A stretch of DNA of 64,000 nucleotides from Aureimonas fodinaquatilis (GTDB taxonomy: Bacteria > Pseudomonadota > Alphaproteobacteria > Rhizobiales > Rhizobiaceae): positions 124,001 through 188,000 of the forward strand of contig NZ_VTWH01000005.1 of NCBI RefSeq assembly GCF_008369445.1, in the 5' to 3' direction. The translations under genes and the position numbers were made by a program. Under the pieces are notes generated by a model that searched no databases, was not told where the DNA came from, and saw only the letters and a program-made list of their open reading frames with translations. Position 1 is the first letter of the stretch. Every line of letters starts with the position of its first letter. This document shows, one piece after another, positions 44,692 through 55,344 of this stretch.

Positions 44692-46307
44692 ATCTTCTGT
44701 CAAAATTTGCCACGGTTGGCGGCGCTACGCTGGTATCGCGCATTTTCGGCTTTGTGCGCGAAATGCTTATGGCGTCGGCACTTGGTATCGGGCCGGTGGC
44801 CGATGCATTCAACCTCGCCTTTCGGTTTCCCAATCTGTTCCGGCGTTTTTTTGCCGAAGGCGCCATGAACTCGGCTTTTGTGCCGCTGTTCTCAAAAGCT
44901 CTGGAAGAAAAGGGCGAGGCCGCGGCGAGGGATTTCGCCACCCAGGTTTTTTCATTTCTGACCGTGGTGCTGTTTGCGCTGACCGTGCCGGCCATTATTT
45001 TCATGCCGTTTCTGGTGCGCACGGTGATTGCACCGGGCCTGAATGTCTGCATTGACGAGGCGGCGTTGCAGCAGGCTCTCAGCTGCGAAGACCGCTTTGG
45101 CATCACGGTGGCCTTTTCCCGCATCATGTTCCCCTATCTGGCATCCATGTCTCTGGTGGCGATGGTTGGCGGCATTCTGAACGCTTATCGCCGGTTTTTT
45201 GCCGCTGCCGCCGCGCCTGCCCTGTTGAATGTGGTGCTGATCGGCGTCCTCGTTTGGGCCTTGTGGGATGGCCAGGACACGCGGGCGCTAGGCTTTGCCA
45301 TGAGCTGGGGTGTGCTGGTGGCGGGCGTGGCGCAGTTCGTCATGGTTACCGTCGCGATGCGCATGGCCGGATTTTCCGTTGCACTGCGCCGGCCACGCTG
45401 GACGCCTGACCTTAAAAGATTGCTGGTGCTTGCCGGTCCTGCGGCGCTGATTGGCGGCATCACGCAGATCAACCTGTTTGTCGGTCAGGCCATAGCCTCA
45501 TTCAAGCCCGGTGCCGTGTCGATTTTGACCTATGCCGACCGCCCATATCAATTGCCCCTTGGCATGGTGGGGGTGGCCATCGGTGTGGTGCTGCTGCCTG
45601 AACTGTCTCGCGCGCTGAAGGGTGGTCGGCTGGATGAGGCGCAGCATACGCAGAATCGCAGTCTGGAATTTGCGCTGTTTCTGACATTGCCCGCAGCAGT
45701 GGCCCTGTTCATCATTCCCGAGCCGATCATTCGCATCATTTACGAGCGTGGGGCCTTCACCCCATCCACCACGGCGGCGGTGGCGGCGGTGCTGGGAATT
45801 TATGCCCTCGGCCTCCCGGCCTTTGTGATGATTCGAGTGTTTACACCCGGCTATTTCGCGCGGGAGGACACGCGCCGCCCGATGATGGTGACAATGGCAT
45901 CGGCAGGGGCCAATACCGTGCTTTCGGTGGCGCTGTTTTATGTCATGGCAGAACAGGGCATCGCTCTGGCAACCAGCCTTGCCGGCTGGCTGAACGCGCT
46001 GCTGCTGTTTCACGGTCTCTATTCGCGAAACTTGTGGATTGTCGATCGAAGTCTGGTGAAACGCTGCTGCCTGCTTTTGCTGTGTGCAGCATTGATGGGC
46101 GGGGTGCTGCTTTTGCTGATGCCGCTTCTGAGCCACTGGATTCAGCCCGGTGCCGGAATTGGCGTGCAGGTGCTGGCTATTGGCATTCTGGTTGCAGCAG
46201 CCGTTGCCAGCTATTTTGCCCTGTGTTTCGTAACGGGGGCGGCAGACCGCCAGATGATTTCGCGAATGCTGGCTGCACGTCGCAAACGAGGTGCAAGGAA
46301 CGCTTGA
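44688..46307 (+). CDS. murJ: Lipid II flippase MurJ
   Basis: 539-residue polytopic membrane protein with about 14 helices that flips undecaprenyl-linked peptidoglycan precursor to the periplasm. The N-terminus [25 protein letters not shown] and [23 protein letters not shown] are diagnostic of MurJ. Starts with GTG overlapping the glnD stop. The neighbour order glnD-murJ-trpS is conserved in Hyphomicrobiales. Confidence 0.96.
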   Translation: MNLLSKFATVGGATLVSRIFGFVREMLMASALGIGPVADAFNLAFRFPNLFRRFFAEGAMNSAFVPLFSKALEEKGEAAARDFATQVFSFLTVVLFALTVPAIIFMPFLVRTVIAPGLNVCIDEAALQQALSCEDRFGITVAFSRIMFPYLASMSLVAMVGGILNAYRRFFAAAAAPALLNVVLIGVLVWALWDGQDTRALGFAMSWGVLVAGVAQFVMVTVAMRMAGFSVALRRPRWTPDLKRLLVLAGPAALIGGITQINLFVGQAIASFKPGAVSILTYADRPYQLPLGMVGVAIGVVLLPELSRALKGGRLDEAQHTQNRSLEFALFLTLPAAVALFIIPEPIIRIIYERGAFTPSTTAAVAAVLGIYALGLPAFVMIRVFTPGYFAREDTRRPMMVTMASAGANTVLSVALFYVMAEQGIALATSLAGWLNALLLFHGLYSRNLWIVDRSLVKRCCLLLLCAALMGGVLLLLMPLLSHWIQPGAGIGVQVLAIGILVAAAVASYFALCFVTGAADRQMISRMLAARRKRGARNA

Positions 46308-46359
46308 TCGCATTCGTTGGACGCGCCATAGAGTGTCGCGAAAACGAAAGGCAAAAACC

Positions 46360-47427
46360 ATGGCCGAATTTACCCAGCGCATTTTTTCCGGCGTTCAGCC
46401 AAGCGGCAATCTGCACCTTGGCAATTATCTGGGCGCGGTACGCCGCTGGGTGAAGTTGCAGGACGATTATCCGTGCATTTTCTGCGTGGTCGATCTGCAC
46501 GCCATCACGGTTTATCAGGATCCGGAAGCGCTGGAGCACGCCACGCGTGAGGTGGCCGCCGCCTATCTTGCGGCGGGCATCGATCCACAGCAGCACATTG
46601 TCTTCAATCAGTCCCGCGTGCCGGAACATGCCGAGTTGGCCTGGCTGTTCAACTGCATTGTCCGGTTGGGGTGGCTGAACCGGATGACCCAGTTCAAGGA
46701 CAAGGCGGGCAAGGACAAGGAGGCTGCATCTGCGGGTCTCTATGTCTACCCGACGCTGATGGCTGCCGATATTCTGGCCTATCGCGCAACCCATGTGCCG
46801 GTGGGTGATGACCAGAAGCAGCATCTGGAACTGACGCGTGACATTGCAGCCAAGTTCAACCACGACTACGCAGACCGCATTGCGGCCAAAGGCCTGGGCG
46901 TTACCATGCAGATGGGCGAAGAAACGGTCGAGGGCTATTTTCCGCTGACCGAGCCGCTGATTGATGGGCCAGCCACCCGGGTGATGAGCCTGAGGGATGG
47001 CTCGAAGAAAATGTCGAAATCGGACCCGTCCGACCTGTCGCGCATCAATCTGACAGATGATGCGGACCAGATTGCAAAGAAAATCCGCAAGGCCAAAACC
47101 GACCCGGATGCACTGCCATCCGAGGTGGCAGGTCTGGCGGGGCGCGCTGAGGCCGACAATCTTGTCGGGATTTTTGCCGCGCTGGCGGGCCGGGCCAAGG
47201 CAGACGTTCTTGCCGAATATGGCGGGCGGCAATTTTCGGAATTCAAGCCTGTAGTCGCTGATCTGGCGGTTGCCGTTCTTGCGCCAATTTCTGCTGAAAT
47301 GCGGCGGTATCTGGCAGACCCTGCCGGAATTGACGCGATTTTGCGCGATGGTGCAGAGCGTGCGCGGGCTATCGCATCACAGACGATTGCGGAGACAAAA
47401 TCCATCATGGGTCTGCTGGATCAATAA
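46360..47427 (+). CDS. trpS: Tryptophanyl-tRNA synthetase
   Basis: 355-residue class I aminoacyl-tRNA synthetase charging tRNA-Trp. The HIGH-type motif is NLHLGN (HLGN at residues 19-22) and the KMSKS loop is at 217-221. [17 protein letters not shown] and [14 protein letters not shown] are typical. The ATG at 46360, with AAAGG upstream, is chosen over an in-frame extension into the murJ 3' end that shows no homology. Confidence 0.97.
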   Translation: MAEFTQRIFSGVQPSGNLHLGNYLGAVRRWVKLQDDYPCIFCVVDLHAITVYQDPEALEHATREVAAAYLAAGIDPQQHIVFNQSRVPEHAELAWLFNCIVRLGWLNRMTQFKDKAGKDKEAASAGLYVYPTLMAADILAYRATHVPVGDDQKQHLELTRDIAAKFNHDYADRIAAKGLGVTMQMGEETVEGYFPLTEPLIDGPATRVMSLRDGSKKMSKSDPSDLSRINLTDDADQIAKKIRKAKTDPDALPSEVAGLAGRAEADNLVGIFAALAGRAKADVLAEYGGRQFSEFKPVVADLAVAVLAPISAEMRRYLADPAGIDAILRDGAERARAIASQTIAETKSIMGLLDQ

Positions 47428-47482
47428 AACGGGGTAGAAAAGGTGGCTTGCGGCGAAGAAAATACGCTGCCATCTTGCACGC

Positions 47483-47974
47483 ATGGTATCAAAACGTCTG
47501 GGCCGCCAGGAAGGCGGAAAACGGAAATTTCTGGCAATTATCGATGGCACACCGGAATGTGCCCGCGCTGCTTCCTATGCTGCGCGGCGCGCCAAGGCCA
47601 GCGGTGGCGGGGCAGTTTTCCTTTATGTCATCGAACAGGACGAATTTCAGCATTGGCTGGGCGTAGAAAAAATCATGCGGGCCGAAGCAGAAGCTGAGGC
47701 CAATGCACGGCTTGCCCGGGTGGCTGAAAACCTGCGTTCAATCGTGGGCATTGAGCCAGAGCTGGTGGTGCGTGAGGGCAAGGTGGAGGAAGAAATCCAC
47801 AAGCTGATCGAGGCGGACCGCGAAATTGCCATTCTGGTTCTGGCCGCGGGCGATAATTCCGACGGTCCGGGACCTCTGGTGGCGGCAGTTTCCGGGCGCA
47901 GCGGTGGTTATTCAATTCCGGTCACGGTTGTCCCGGGCCATTTGTCGGAAGATGAAATTGAGAGCCTGTCTTGA
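47483..47974 (+). CDS. Universal stress protein UspA family
   Basis: 163-residue single-domain Usp. It opens with the strand FLAIIDGTPECARAASYAARRAKA, has YVIEQDEFQHW and the late loop VLAAGDNSDGPGPLVAAVSGRSGGYSIPVTVVPG. The GX2GX9G ATP loop is only partly kept, so nucleotide binding is uncertain. It lies 55 bases after trpS and 85 bases before the NfuA gene. Its role in stress is only inferred from the family. Confidence 0.88.
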   Translation: MVSKRLGRQEGGKRKFLAIIDGTPECARAASYAARRAKASGGGAVFLYVIEQDEFQHWLGVEKIMRAEAEAEANARLARVAENLRSIVGIEPELVVREGKVEEEIHKLIEADREIAILVLAAGDNSDGPGPLVAAVSGRSGGYSIPVTVVPGHLSEDEIESLS

Positions 47975-48059
47975 AGCGCGTGCTATAGCTTGTCAGTGAC
48001 CGGGTTGCAGGTGCGCCGCCGGCTGCCTACATAAGATAAAACTCACAGGACGGATCACC

Positions 48060-48632
48060 ATGTTTATCCAGACGGAATCGACGCCAAATCCGCAGACATT
48101 GAAGTTTCTGCCGGGGCGCGTAGTGCTGGAAAGCGGTACAGCCGAATTTCTGGATGCCGCAGACGCAGCCGCGCGTTCGCCTCTGGCTGCCAGACTCCTG
48201 GCAATTGATGGCGTGACCAGTGTTTTCTTTGGTTATGACTTTGTCACCGTCACCCGGGATGCAACCGAATGGCCGCATCTCAAGCCTGCCATTCTGGCCG
48301 GAATCATGGAACATTTCATGTCCAGTCAACCGGTTATGGCCGCTGGTTCCGGCATCGCATCGGGCGATTCCGACAGTGGAGAAGAATTTTTTGAGCCGGG
48401 AGACGAAAGTCTGGTGGCGACAATCAAGGAACTGATTGAAACCCGCGTGCGCCCTGCCGTGGCGCAGGATGGCGGCGACATAACATTTCGTGGTTTCAAG
48501 GACGGCGTGGTGTTTCTGAACATGCGGGGAGCGTGTGCAGGCTGTCCATCATCAACCGCCACATTGAAGCATGGCATTGAAAATCTGTTGCGTCATTTTG
48601 TGCCGGAAGTAGAAGCAGTAGAAGCTGCCTGA
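48060..48632 (+). CDS. Fe-S cluster carrier protein, NfuA/NifU-C type
   Basis: 190-residue scaffold or carrier delivering Fe-S clusters to target enzymes. Residues 1 to about 90 form an Nfu N-terminal domain (MFIQTESTPNPQTLKFLPGR). The C-terminal NifU-like domain has the cluster-binding CAGC (Cys159, Cys162) in GACAGCPSS and the preceding VRPAVAQDGGDITF. Candidate clients in the window include MiaB, a radical-SAM enzyme with two clusters. Followed by tsaB after 18 bases. Confidence 0.94.
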   Translation: MFIQTESTPNPQTLKFLPGRVVLESGTAEFLDAADAAARSPLAARLLAIDGVTSVFFGYDFVTVTRDATEWPHLKPAILAGIMEHFMSSQPVMAAGSGIASGDSDSGEEFFEPGDESLVATIKELIETRVRPAVAQDGGDITFRGFKDGVVFLNMRGACAGCPSSTATLKHGIENLLRHFVPEVEAVEAA

Positions 48633-48650
48633 ACGTAACCGGATGACACC

Positions 48651-49385
48651 ATGTCCCAAACTGATGGCCCGCGAGAACGCGGGCTTTGCCTTGCTCTGAA
48701 CACCGCTGGCGAACTTTGCGCCACCGCCGTTTACGACATTGAAAAGCAGGAGCTGCTGAGCAGTTGCGAGGCTGATATTGGCCGCGGCCACGCCGATCTC
48801 CTGATGGAGCAAGTGGCGGAAGTGCTCGGCGGGGCGGGATGTGATTACTCGCAACTTTCAAAAATTGCCGTGGCAAATGGGCCGGGGTCTTTTACCGGGT
48901 TGCGGGTGGGCATTTCCGCCGCGCGCGGGCTTGCTCTGGCGCTGAACATACCGGCAGTGGGCATAGGCGTTCTGGAAGCTTTGGCCTTTCCGCTGCTGCA
49001 TCATGGAAAAGCAGTGCTGGCTGTTCAGGATGCGCGGCGAGGTGAAGTGTTTGCCGCGCTTTATGCGGCTGATGGCAGTTTGCGGGCCACGCCCACCGCC
49101 ATCGCACCTGACCAGCTTGAAAGTTTTTGCCAGAGCGTGCAGGGGCAGTCCATCTACGTGACCGGCACGGGTGGTTTTCTGGCACAGGCTGCCATGCCCA
49201 ATGCGGTGCTCAATCTTGTTAACGCGCAGGGTCATATCGAGCTGCGGGTCATGGGGCAGATGGCAACCGGCAGAACAGCGGTCGAGGCTGTGCGTCCGCT
49301 TTATCTTCGGGGCGCAGATGCCAAGCCGCAACAGGCCATTTCCGGCATTGTCGTTGATGGATCCTTGACCAATAACCACGAGTGA
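48651..49385 (+). CDS. tsaB: tRNA threonylcarbamoyladenosine protein TsaB
   Basis: 244-residue partner of TsaD in t6A37 synthesis on ANN-decoding tRNAs. The ASKHA-fold N-terminal lobe reads CLALNTAGELCATAVYD. GRGHADLLMEQV and VANGPGSFTGLRVGISAARGLALAL are the family signatures. The ATPase partner TsaE is encoded as a fusion at 7.9-9.4 kb. A 170-base gap separates it from rimI, with which it is usually close. Confidence 0.94.
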   Translation: MSQTDGPRERGLCLALNTAGELCATAVYDIEKQELLSSCEADIGRGHADLLMEQVAEVLGGAGCDYSQLSKIAVANGPGSFTGLRVGISAARGLALALNIPAVGIGVLEALAFPLLHHGKAVLAVQDARRGEVFAALYAADGSLRATPTAIAPDQLESFCQSVQGQSIYVTGTGGFLAQAAMPNAVLNLVNAQGHIELRVMGQMATGRTAVEAVRPLYLRGADAKPQQAISGIVVDGSLTNNHE

Positions 49386-49555
49386 ATCAGTTTTGGCCAA
49401 TCGCGGCACGGTTTTGCTGGACTTGCCCTAATTTCCGACAGAATAAGAGTTAGGGCCGCTATCGCTGGATAGGGCGTTGCATGTGGTCTTCTGAACACCC
49501 GTGACGCTTCAACTCTTTGTTCGGGCGCGAAACTGGTGGGGAATGAGGGACGCAT

Positions 49556-50086
49556 ATGTATTGGTGGTTTTGGCCCTGGAACAAGACTCTGGCCTTCTGG
49601 GAAACGATGCTAGGGCAGGAACCTGCCTATGTGGTCACCCCTCTGGCGGACGAAGAAGACCTGGAAAAGGTCGCTGCCATCCACGGTGATTCCTTCGCTC
49701 ATGCCTGGGACGAAAACGAGTTTACCTCGCTGATCTCACAAAATGGCTGCTTCGGATTTGTTGCGCGTCGCCCGGGCAGCGTCCGGCCCGAGGGGCTTGT
49801 GCTGGCGCGGCTTACGGTTGACGAGGCAGAAATACTGACCATTGCAGTGGACAGGCACAGCCGCAGCCGTGGCATCGGACGCCTGCTCATGGACCATGTG
49901 TTGCAGCATCTGCATTCCGAGCGGGCACTGGCCCTGTTTCTGGAAGTGGACGAAACGAATGTGCCCGCAGTCGCGCTCTATCGAAAACTGCGTTTCAGCG
50001 AAGTTGGTCGCCGCCCGGCCTATTACCCCGGGCCGGACGGACAGCGCACCAGTGCCCTGATCATGAAACGCACGTTGCGGGATTAG
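49556..50086 (+). CDS. rimI: Ribosomal-protein S18 alanine acetyltransferase
   Basis: 176-residue GNAT N-acetyltransferase. Acetyl-CoA-binding motif A is present as LTIAVDRHSRSRGIGRLLMDHVLQ, followed by FLEVDETNVPAVALYRKLRFSEVGRRPAYY, typical of RimI. The N-terminus begins MYWWFWPWNK, an unusual tryptophan-rich opening. GAGGGA lies six bases upstream of the ATG. The tsaB-rimI neighbourhood supports the RimI call over other GNATs. The stop overlaps the next gene's GTG by one base or precedes its ATG by eight. Confidence 0.9.
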   Translation: MYWWFWPWNKTLAFWETMLGQEPAYVVTPLADEEDLEKVAAIHGDSFAHAWDENEFTSLISQNGCFGFVARRPGSVRPEGLVLARLTVDEAEILTIAVDRHSRSRGIGRLLMDHVLQHLHSERALALFLEVDETNVPAVALYRKLRFSEVGRRPAYYPGPDGQRTSALIMKRTLRD

Positions 50087-50892
50087 TGCCCGCCATGGCC
50101 GGACTGCGCGTCTTTTTCGTTACGGTGACCCTGACGGGAATGACAATGGTGCTGGCGCCATTGCAATTGCTGGCCATGCGGTTCGGGTGGCCTGTTGCAC
50201 GGTATCTGCCATGGCTTTGGCACCGGGTTGCGGCGCGTGTCAGTGGCATCAGGGTTTCCGTCAGCGGCACTCCCTTCAGCAGCAAGTCCTTGCTGATAGC
50301 TGCCAACCATCAGTCATGGGCAGATATTGTGGCGCTGGGCAGCGTTCTGCCCCTCAGCTTCATCGCAAAATCCGAGGTTGGCTCATGGCCGGTGTTTTCA
50401 ACACTGGCGAAGTTGCAGCGCACGGTCTTCGTCAGCCGACAGGAGCGGCGGAAGGTCGGGCAGCAGGCGGACACAATTGCTGAAAGGCTGAATGCGGGCG
50501 ATGTGATGGTACTGTTTGCGGAAGGAACAACATCAGATGGCAACAGGGTTTTGCCGTTCAAAACCGCTTTGTTCGGCGCAGCGCAGGCTTCTCTGCGCAA
50601 ATCAGACCAGTCGCGGCTGATTGTGCAGCCGGTGGCGATTGCCTACACGCATGGCCACGGCATTCCGCTGGGTTTTCACGGGCGGCCGCTGGCGGCATGG
50701 CCGGGTGATGTGGAACTGATGCCGCATCTTCTGGCGTTTCTGCGCTGTGGCGCGGTGGATGTGCGAATCAGTTTTGGAGAGCCGGTGGAATTTGATCTGG
50801 ATTCTGACCGCAAGGCTGTGGCGCGGATATGCGAGGCCCGTGTTGCGGCAATGCTGGAACACAGCCTTTACCGGGAAAGCATTTCCCGTTGA
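50086..50892 (+). CDS. plsC: 1-acyl-sn-glycerol-3-phosphate acyltransferase (PlsC/OlsA family)
   Basis: 268-residue membrane acyltransferase that acylates lysophosphatidic acid, or possibly lyso-ornithine lipid. The catalytic NHQSWAD (HX4D) and substrate motif LFAEGTTSDGNRVLPFKTA are present, after an N-terminal hydrophobic helix. GTG 50086 overlaps the rimI stop (TAGTG). ATG 50095 is an equally plausible start giving MAGLRVFFV. OlsA proteins share this fold, and since OlsB lies elsewhere without its partner, this gene could serve either role. The 3' end overlaps a palindromic repeat. Confidence 0.88.
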   Translation: MPAMAGLRVFFVTVTLTGMTMVLAPLQLLAMRFGWPVARYLPWLWHRVAARVSGIRVSVSGTPFSSKSLLIAANHQSWADIVALGSVLPLSFIAKSEVGSWPVFSTLAKLQRTVFVSRQERRKVGQQADTIAERLNAGDVMVLFAEGTTSDGNRVLPFKTALFGAAQASLRKSDQSRLIVQPVAIAYTHGHGIPLGFHGRPLAAWPGDVELMPHLLAFLRCGAVDVRISFGEPVEFDLDSDRKAVARICEARVAAMLEHSLYRESISR

Positions 50893-50910
50893 AACAGAAT
50901 CGCTTCAACG
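50873..50910. repeat. Extragenic palindrome overlapping the plsC stop
   Basis: GGGAAA (50873-50878) and TTTCCC (50882-50887) form one six-pair stem. GTTGAAAC at 50888-50895 and GCTTCAAC at 50902-50909 form a second stem with one mismatch. Sequence and order match the repeat family seen at 20.0, 24.7 and 60.5 kb. The following 50911-51226 segment, before miaB, contains no recognisable gene. Relatives often carry fur in this interval, and it is not here. Confidence 0.6.
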
Positions 50911-51226
50911 CCAGCACAATCCGGCCAGCCATAAAGCTGGGGCGCATCATGTGATCGAATGATCGTCTGAAGCGCACAGGTTCAATATTTTGATAATTAA
51001 ATCAACCAACAGTCATCATGTCTTTGCGCGGTGGGTGTTTAATGCGCTAGAGGTGCGCACGGGTACTGGTACAAGCCGCAAAAACCGTTCATGCTCTGAT
51101 GAACTGTTGATAAATCACCGTCGCAATCGACGGCCGGATTTTTGGCAATGCCGGGTGATTTTACTGACAGGCGAGATGCTTTAGAATGAAGACACCGGTC
51201 ACAGGACCGGCGTTCTGGAAGGATAG

Positions 51227-52672
51227 ATGAGCGAAAGATCCAACGCAGGCAGACCCGGTGGCAATAGCCGTAAGGTTTTCATCAAGACCTACGGCTGTCA
51301 GATGAACGTCTATGACAGCCAGCGGATGGGCGATGCCTTGGCAAAGGATGGCTATGAGCCAACCGAGGCCATCGAAAATGCTGATCTTGTGCTGATCAAC
51401 ACCTGTCATATCCGGGAAAAAGCGGCCGAAAAAATCTATTCCGAACTGGGGCGCATTCGTGTGCTCAAAGCCGAGCGCGCTGCGCGCGGCGAATCCATGC
51501 AGGTCGGCATTACCGGATGCGTCGCCCAGGCCGAGGGTGCTGAAATCATTCAGCGTGCGCCGGTGGTTGATCTTGTGGTCGGACCACAGACCTATCATCG
51601 CCTGCCCGAGGCTTTGTCCCGGGTTGCCCTGGGCGAAAAGGTGGTGGACACCGAATATGCGGTCGAGGACAAGTTCACCCATCTGCCAAAGCAGGAAGCG
51701 CGCCAGATCGCGCGGCGTGGCGTAACCGCATTTTTGACGGTGCAGGAAGGATGCGACAAATTCTGCACCTTCTGCGTGGTGCCCTACACACGCGGCGCGG
51801 AAGTTTCGCGCCCGCGCGCCGATATTGTGCTGGAAGCGCGGCGACTGGCAGATGCCGGAGTGCGGGAGCTGACATTGCTCGGCCAGAATGTGAACGCCTG
51901 GCTTGGTGAAGACGCAGGTGGTGCGGAAACCGGGCTGGCGGGTCTGCTGTATGAGCTGGCAGAAATTCCAGGCATTGCGCGGCTGCGCTACACCACGTCG
52001 CATCCGCGCGATATGGATGAGGCGTTGATTGAAGCGCATCGGGACCTGCCATCGCTCATGCCCTATCTGCATCTGCCGGTGCAATCTGGTTCAGATCGAA
52101 TTCTCAAGGCCATGAATCGGCGGCATCGCGCTGCAGACTACCTGTTTCTTCTGGACAAAATCCGCGATGCGCGGCCGGATATGGCACTTTCCGGCGACTT
52201 TATCGTTGGGTTTCCGGGTGAAACAGACGCGGACTTTGAAGCCACGATGCAACTGGTCAGGCAGGTCGGCTATGCGCAGGCCTATTCCTTCAAATATTCG
52301 CCGCGCCCCGGCACACCGGGTGCCACGATGGAAGACCATGTGCGGGAAGAGGTGAAGACGGAACGTCTGGAACGGCTGCAAAAACTGCTGCGTGAGCAGC
52401 AGGAGGCATTTCAGAAAAGCTTTGTCGGCAAAGTGACCGATGTGCTGATCGAAAAGCCGGGCCGCCATGCTGGACAAGCCGTCGGTCGCTCACCATTTCT
52501 GTTGCCGGTGGTTGTTCCTGTTGATGCCGGCCAGATAGGCGACATTGTTTCAGTCACCATCAGCCAGTCTTTGGCAAATTCGCTGATGGCGGAAGGCGCA
52601 GAAGCGCAGCCGGTTGCTTCACAGGACAGGTCGGACCCACTGACCCGTCCGGAAATAAGGAGTTTCGCATGA
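51227..52672 (+). CDS. miaB: tRNA-2-methylthio-N6-isopentenyladenosine-37 synthase MiaB
   Basis: 481-residue radical-SAM methylthiotransferase. The N-terminal auxiliary cluster is held by Cys24 in TYGCQMN, a Cys in NTCHIRE and one in TGCVAQ. The radical-SAM cluster uses Cys176, Cys180 and Cys183 (CDKFCTFC). A C-terminal TRAM domain ([15 protein letters not shown]) binds tRNA. The start ATG 51227 has GGAAGGAT upstream, and a small ACCGGTC/GACCGG hairpin is just before it. The stop overlaps phoH by four bases. Confidence 0.97.
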   Translation: MSERSNAGRPGGNSRKVFIKTYGCQMNVYDSQRMGDALAKDGYEPTEAIENADLVLINTCHIREKAAEKIYSELGRIRVLKAERAARGESMQVGITGCVAQAEGAEIIQRAPVVDLVVGPQTYHRLPEALSRVALGEKVVDTEYAVEDKFTHLPKQEARQIARRGVTAFLTVQEGCDKFCTFCVVPYTRGAEVSRPRADIVLEARRLADAGVRELTLLGQNVNAWLGEDAGGAETGLAGLLYELAEIPGIARLRYTTSHPRDMDEALIEAHRDLPSLMPYLHLPVQSGSDRILKAMNRRHRAADYLFLLDKIRDARPDMALSGDFIVGFPGETDADFEATMQLVRQVGYAQAYSFKYSPRPGTPGATMEDHVREEVKTERLERLQKLLREQQEAFQKSFVGKVTDVLIEKPGRHAGQAVGRSPFLLPVVVPVDAGQIGDIVSVTISQSLANSLMAEGAEAQPVASQDRSDPLTRPEIRSFA

Positions 52673-53703
52673 GAGCAGAACGCGGCATGTCTCCAGGTTC
52701 CGGTGCATCGGACATGGCGCATATTGTGCTGACCTTTGATGACAATCGACTTGCGGCGGCTCTGTTTGGAAAATTTGATGAGCATCTGGCTCTGATCGAA
52801 CAAAAGCTCTCGGTTGACGCCAGGGCGCGCGGAAATCTGGTGGAATTGCGTGGCGATGCGCTGGCGTGCGAACAGGCGCGCCGCACACTGGATATGCTGT
52901 ATGCGCGGCTGCAGGGCGGCGCAGAAATTCAGACATCTGACGTGGAAGGGGCCATACGCATGGCCATTGCGCAGGACGACCAGCTTGTTCTGCCGACGCT
53001 TGAGAAAAAGGGTCGGCTGGCACTGGCGCAAATTTCCACACGCAAGCGCACAATTCATGCACGGACCCCCACGCAGGACGCCTATATGCGGGCGATGGAT
53101 CGCTCGGAACTTGTGTTTGGCGTTGGTCCGGCAGGTACCGGCAAGACCTATCTTGCGGTGGCGCATGCCGCGCAGCTTCTGGAGCGCGGACAGGTGGAAC
53201 GCATCATCCTGTCACGGCCTGCCGTTGAAGCGGGCGAAAGACTGGGATTTCTTCCAGGCGACATGAAAGAAAAAGTCGATCCCTACCTGCGCCCGCTCTA
53301 TGACGCGCTTTATGACATGATGCCGGCCGAAAAGGTCGAGCGTGCTCTGGCCGCGGGAGCGATTGAAATTGCACCACTGGCTTTCATGCGCGGACGCACA
53401 TTGACCAATGCGGCGGTGATTCTGGATGAGGCGCAGAACACCACGACCATGCAGATGAAAATGTTTCTGACCCGCCTGGGCGAAAATGCAAGAATGGTGG
53501 TGACGGGTGATCCGTCACAGATCGACCTTCCGCCGGGACAAAAATCCGGCCTTGTCGAGGCACTGCGCATTCTGGAAGGTGTTTCCGGCATTGTCAGTGT
53601 GCGGTTCAATGCCAAGGATGTTGTTCGTCACCGCATGGTGCAGGCAATTGTCGAGGCGTATGAGGCCGACGCGACACTTCAACGGCCAGTGACGCCTTCC
53701 TGA
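52669..53703 (+). CDS. PhoH family ATPase
   Basis: 344-residue PhoH-like protein: an N-terminal KH-like region (about residues 15-95) and a RecA-fold ATPase with Walker A GPAGTGKT (153-160), [24 protein letters not shown] and Walker [21 protein letters not shown]. Such proteins are linked to RNA metabolism and 16S rRNA maturation together with YbeY, encoded next. It overlaps miaB (ATGA) and ybeY (TGATG), so the three form one translational unit. Confidence 0.95.
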   Translation: MRAERGMSPGSGASDMAHIVLTFDDNRLAAALFGKFDEHLALIEQKLSVDARARGNLVELRGDALACEQARRTLDMLYARLQGGAEIQTSDVEGAIRMAIAQDDQLVLPTLEKKGRLALAQISTRKRTIHARTPTQDAYMRAMDRSELVFGVGPAGTGKTYLAVAHAAQLLERGQVERIILSRPAVEAGERLGFLPGDMKEKVDPYLRPLYDALYDMMPAEKVERALAAGAIEIAPLAFMRGRTLTNAAVILDEAQNTTTMQMKMFLTRLGENARMVVTGDPSQIDLPPGQKSGLVEALRILEGVSGIVSVRFNAKDVVRHRMVQAIVEAYEADATLQRPVTPS

Positions 53704-54260
53704 TGGAAAGTGAAGAATTTTCGCCGCCGGGCTTCCCGCACTGTCATCTTGTGCTCACGGTGGAAGATGTGGCCTGGCATGAGGTTCTGGGCGGAAACGG
53801 TGCTCAACTGGTTGCAGAGGCTGTGGCTGCCGCGGCCCGAGGCGCTGGTCTGGACGCCAGCACCGAGACCGAGCTTGGGGTGACGCTGAGCTCTGATGCT
53901 GCGGTGCGTGAGTTGAATGCAGAGTGGCGGGGCAAGGACAAGGCAACCAATATTCTGTCTTTTCCAATGGTGCAGCTTGAGCCGGGCGATAGCCCCGGGC
54001 CGATGCTCGGAGACTTGATCCTGGCGCTGGAAACCGTGAAAATGGAAGCCCTGATGGAGCAAAAGGCCGTCAAGGATCATTTCCGGCACCTTGTGGTTCA
54101 TGGCCTTTTGCATCTGTTGGGTTATGATCATGAAGAGGCCGAAGCTGCCGAGATAATGGAAGCATTGGAAATATCTGTGCTTTCCACTCTTGCAATTGCC
54201 AACCCTTACGATGATTCTGATGCAGTTGCCGGCGCGGAGCCGGCAGAGAAAAATGTTTAA
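53703..54260 (+). CDS. ybeY: Endoribonuclease YbeY (16S rRNA maturation)
   Basis: 185-residue zinc endoribonuclease acting on the 3' end of 16S rRNA and in ribosome quality control. The metal-binding motif HGLLHLLGYDH is complete, with His133, His137 and His143. TNILSFPM and the Arg in EFRH-type position (VKDHFRHLVVHG) are typical. Coupled to phoH by a one-base overlap. The corC-type gene follows after 15 bases, matching the conserved phoH-ybeY-corC-lnt order. Confidence 0.96.
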   Translation: MESEEFSPPGFPHCHLVLTVEDVAWHEVLGGNGAQLVAEAVAAAARGAGLDASTETELGVTLSSDAAVRELNAEWRGKDKATNILSFPMVQLEPGDSPGPMLGDLILALETVKMEALMEQKAVKDHFRHLVVHGLLHLLGYDHEEAEAAEIMEALEISVLSTLAIANPYDDSDAVAGAEPAEKNV

Positions 54261-54275
54261 CGGGCGACGAGAGAG

Positions 54276-55322
54276 ATGATGAACAAGAACGCGAACGGCA
54301 GCTATTCTGCCGGCAGCGGGCATGAGGCAGCGGGAGAGCTGACCTTTGCCGAAGGCGAATCTACAACCGACGACCGAAGTTCGCGCCCCGACGAGCGCAA
54401 ATCGTCGGACCCGGGTTTTTTCGAGCAAGTCTGGTCGATGCTGAAACCCAAAGTGCCCGTGATGCTTCGTGAGAAGATCATGGAGGCGCTGGCCAATGCT
54501 GAAGAGAGCACAGGTTTTACTGCCGAAGAACAGGTCATGTTGACCAATCTTCTAAGCTTCCAGCGCATTCGCGTGGAAGACGCCATGGTGCCCCGCTCTG
54601 AAATTCAGGCGATCGAAATTTCCGCTGCGCTGGGCGAGCTGTTGAAACGCTTCCGTGACACTGGCCATTCCCGCTTGCCGGTTTATGGCGACGGGCTGGA
54701 TGATCTGCGGGGTATGGTCCATATCCGCGATGTGATCGAACATATTACGGAATGCGCGATGGGCCCTGAGGGGGCTATGGCGATCAGCCCCGCGATTGCC
54801 ACGGTGGACTTGACACGCCCGATCAGCGATCTGGGTCTTGTGCGCAAAGTTCTGTTTGTGCCGCCGTCCATGCCGGCATCAGAATTGATGACGCGCATGA
54901 AAAGCAGCCATATCCAGATTGCTCTGGTTATTGACGAATATGGCGGTACCGACGGTCTGGTATCATTGGAAGACCTTCTGGAAATGGTCGTCGGCAATAT
55001 TGAAGACGAGCATGACGATACAGAAGATCTGATCGTCTCTCAAAGCGACGGCAGCTTCATGATTGATGCCAAAGCTGATCTGGAAGAGGTGCGCGACAAA
55101 ATCGGCACAGATTTTGACGTCAGCCCCTACACGGATGAGGCGGACACGATTGGCGGTTTGATCGTGCTGGAGTTCGGCGATATTCCGCCGGAGGGCACAA
55201 TTATCGATGCGGTTTTTGGCTATCGGTTAAGGGTTGTCGAAGCAGATAGCCGCCGGGTGCGCCGCGTGCATTTGTCCAAACTGGCACGAGAAGAGCAGCC
55301 GCCAATCTCGGTGTCCGCGTGA
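54276..55322 (+). CDS. CorC/HlyC family CBS-domain protein
   Basis: 348-residue cytosolic protein with two CBS domains (VPRSEIQAIEISAALGELLKR; FVPPSMPASELMTRMKSSHIQIA) and a C-terminal transporter-associated domain (SDGSFMIDAKADLEEV onwards). This is the CorC/TlyC type, tied to magnesium-cobalt homeostasis. No DUF21 membrane domain is present. The first 45 residues are charged and low in homology. It directly precedes lnt. Confidence 0.92.
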   Translation: MMNKNANGSYSAGSGHEAAGELTFAEGESTTDDRSSRPDERKSSDPGFFEQVWSMLKPKVPVMLREKIMEALANAEESTGFTAEEQVMLTNLLSFQRIRVEDAMVPRSEIQAIEISAALGELLKRFRDTGHSRLPVYGDGLDDLRGMVHIRDVIEHITECAMGPEGAMAISPAIATVDLTRPISDLGLVRKVLFVPPSMPASELMTRMKSSHIQIALVIDEYGGTDGLVSLEDLLEMVVGNIEDEHDDTEDLIVSQSDGSFMIDAKADLEEVRDKIGTDFDVSPYTDEADTIGGLIVLEFGDIPPEGTIIDAVFGYRLRVVEADSRRVRRVHLSKLAREEQPPISVSA

Positions 55323-55344
55323 ACGAATCAGGCTGTCTGCATTG

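Noticed and set aside
51000-51226. Possible small gene or remnant of fur before miaB
   Set aside because: The only open frame of any length (about 64 codons from 50990) has no Fur motif (no HHxH-type metal site) and no ribosome site.
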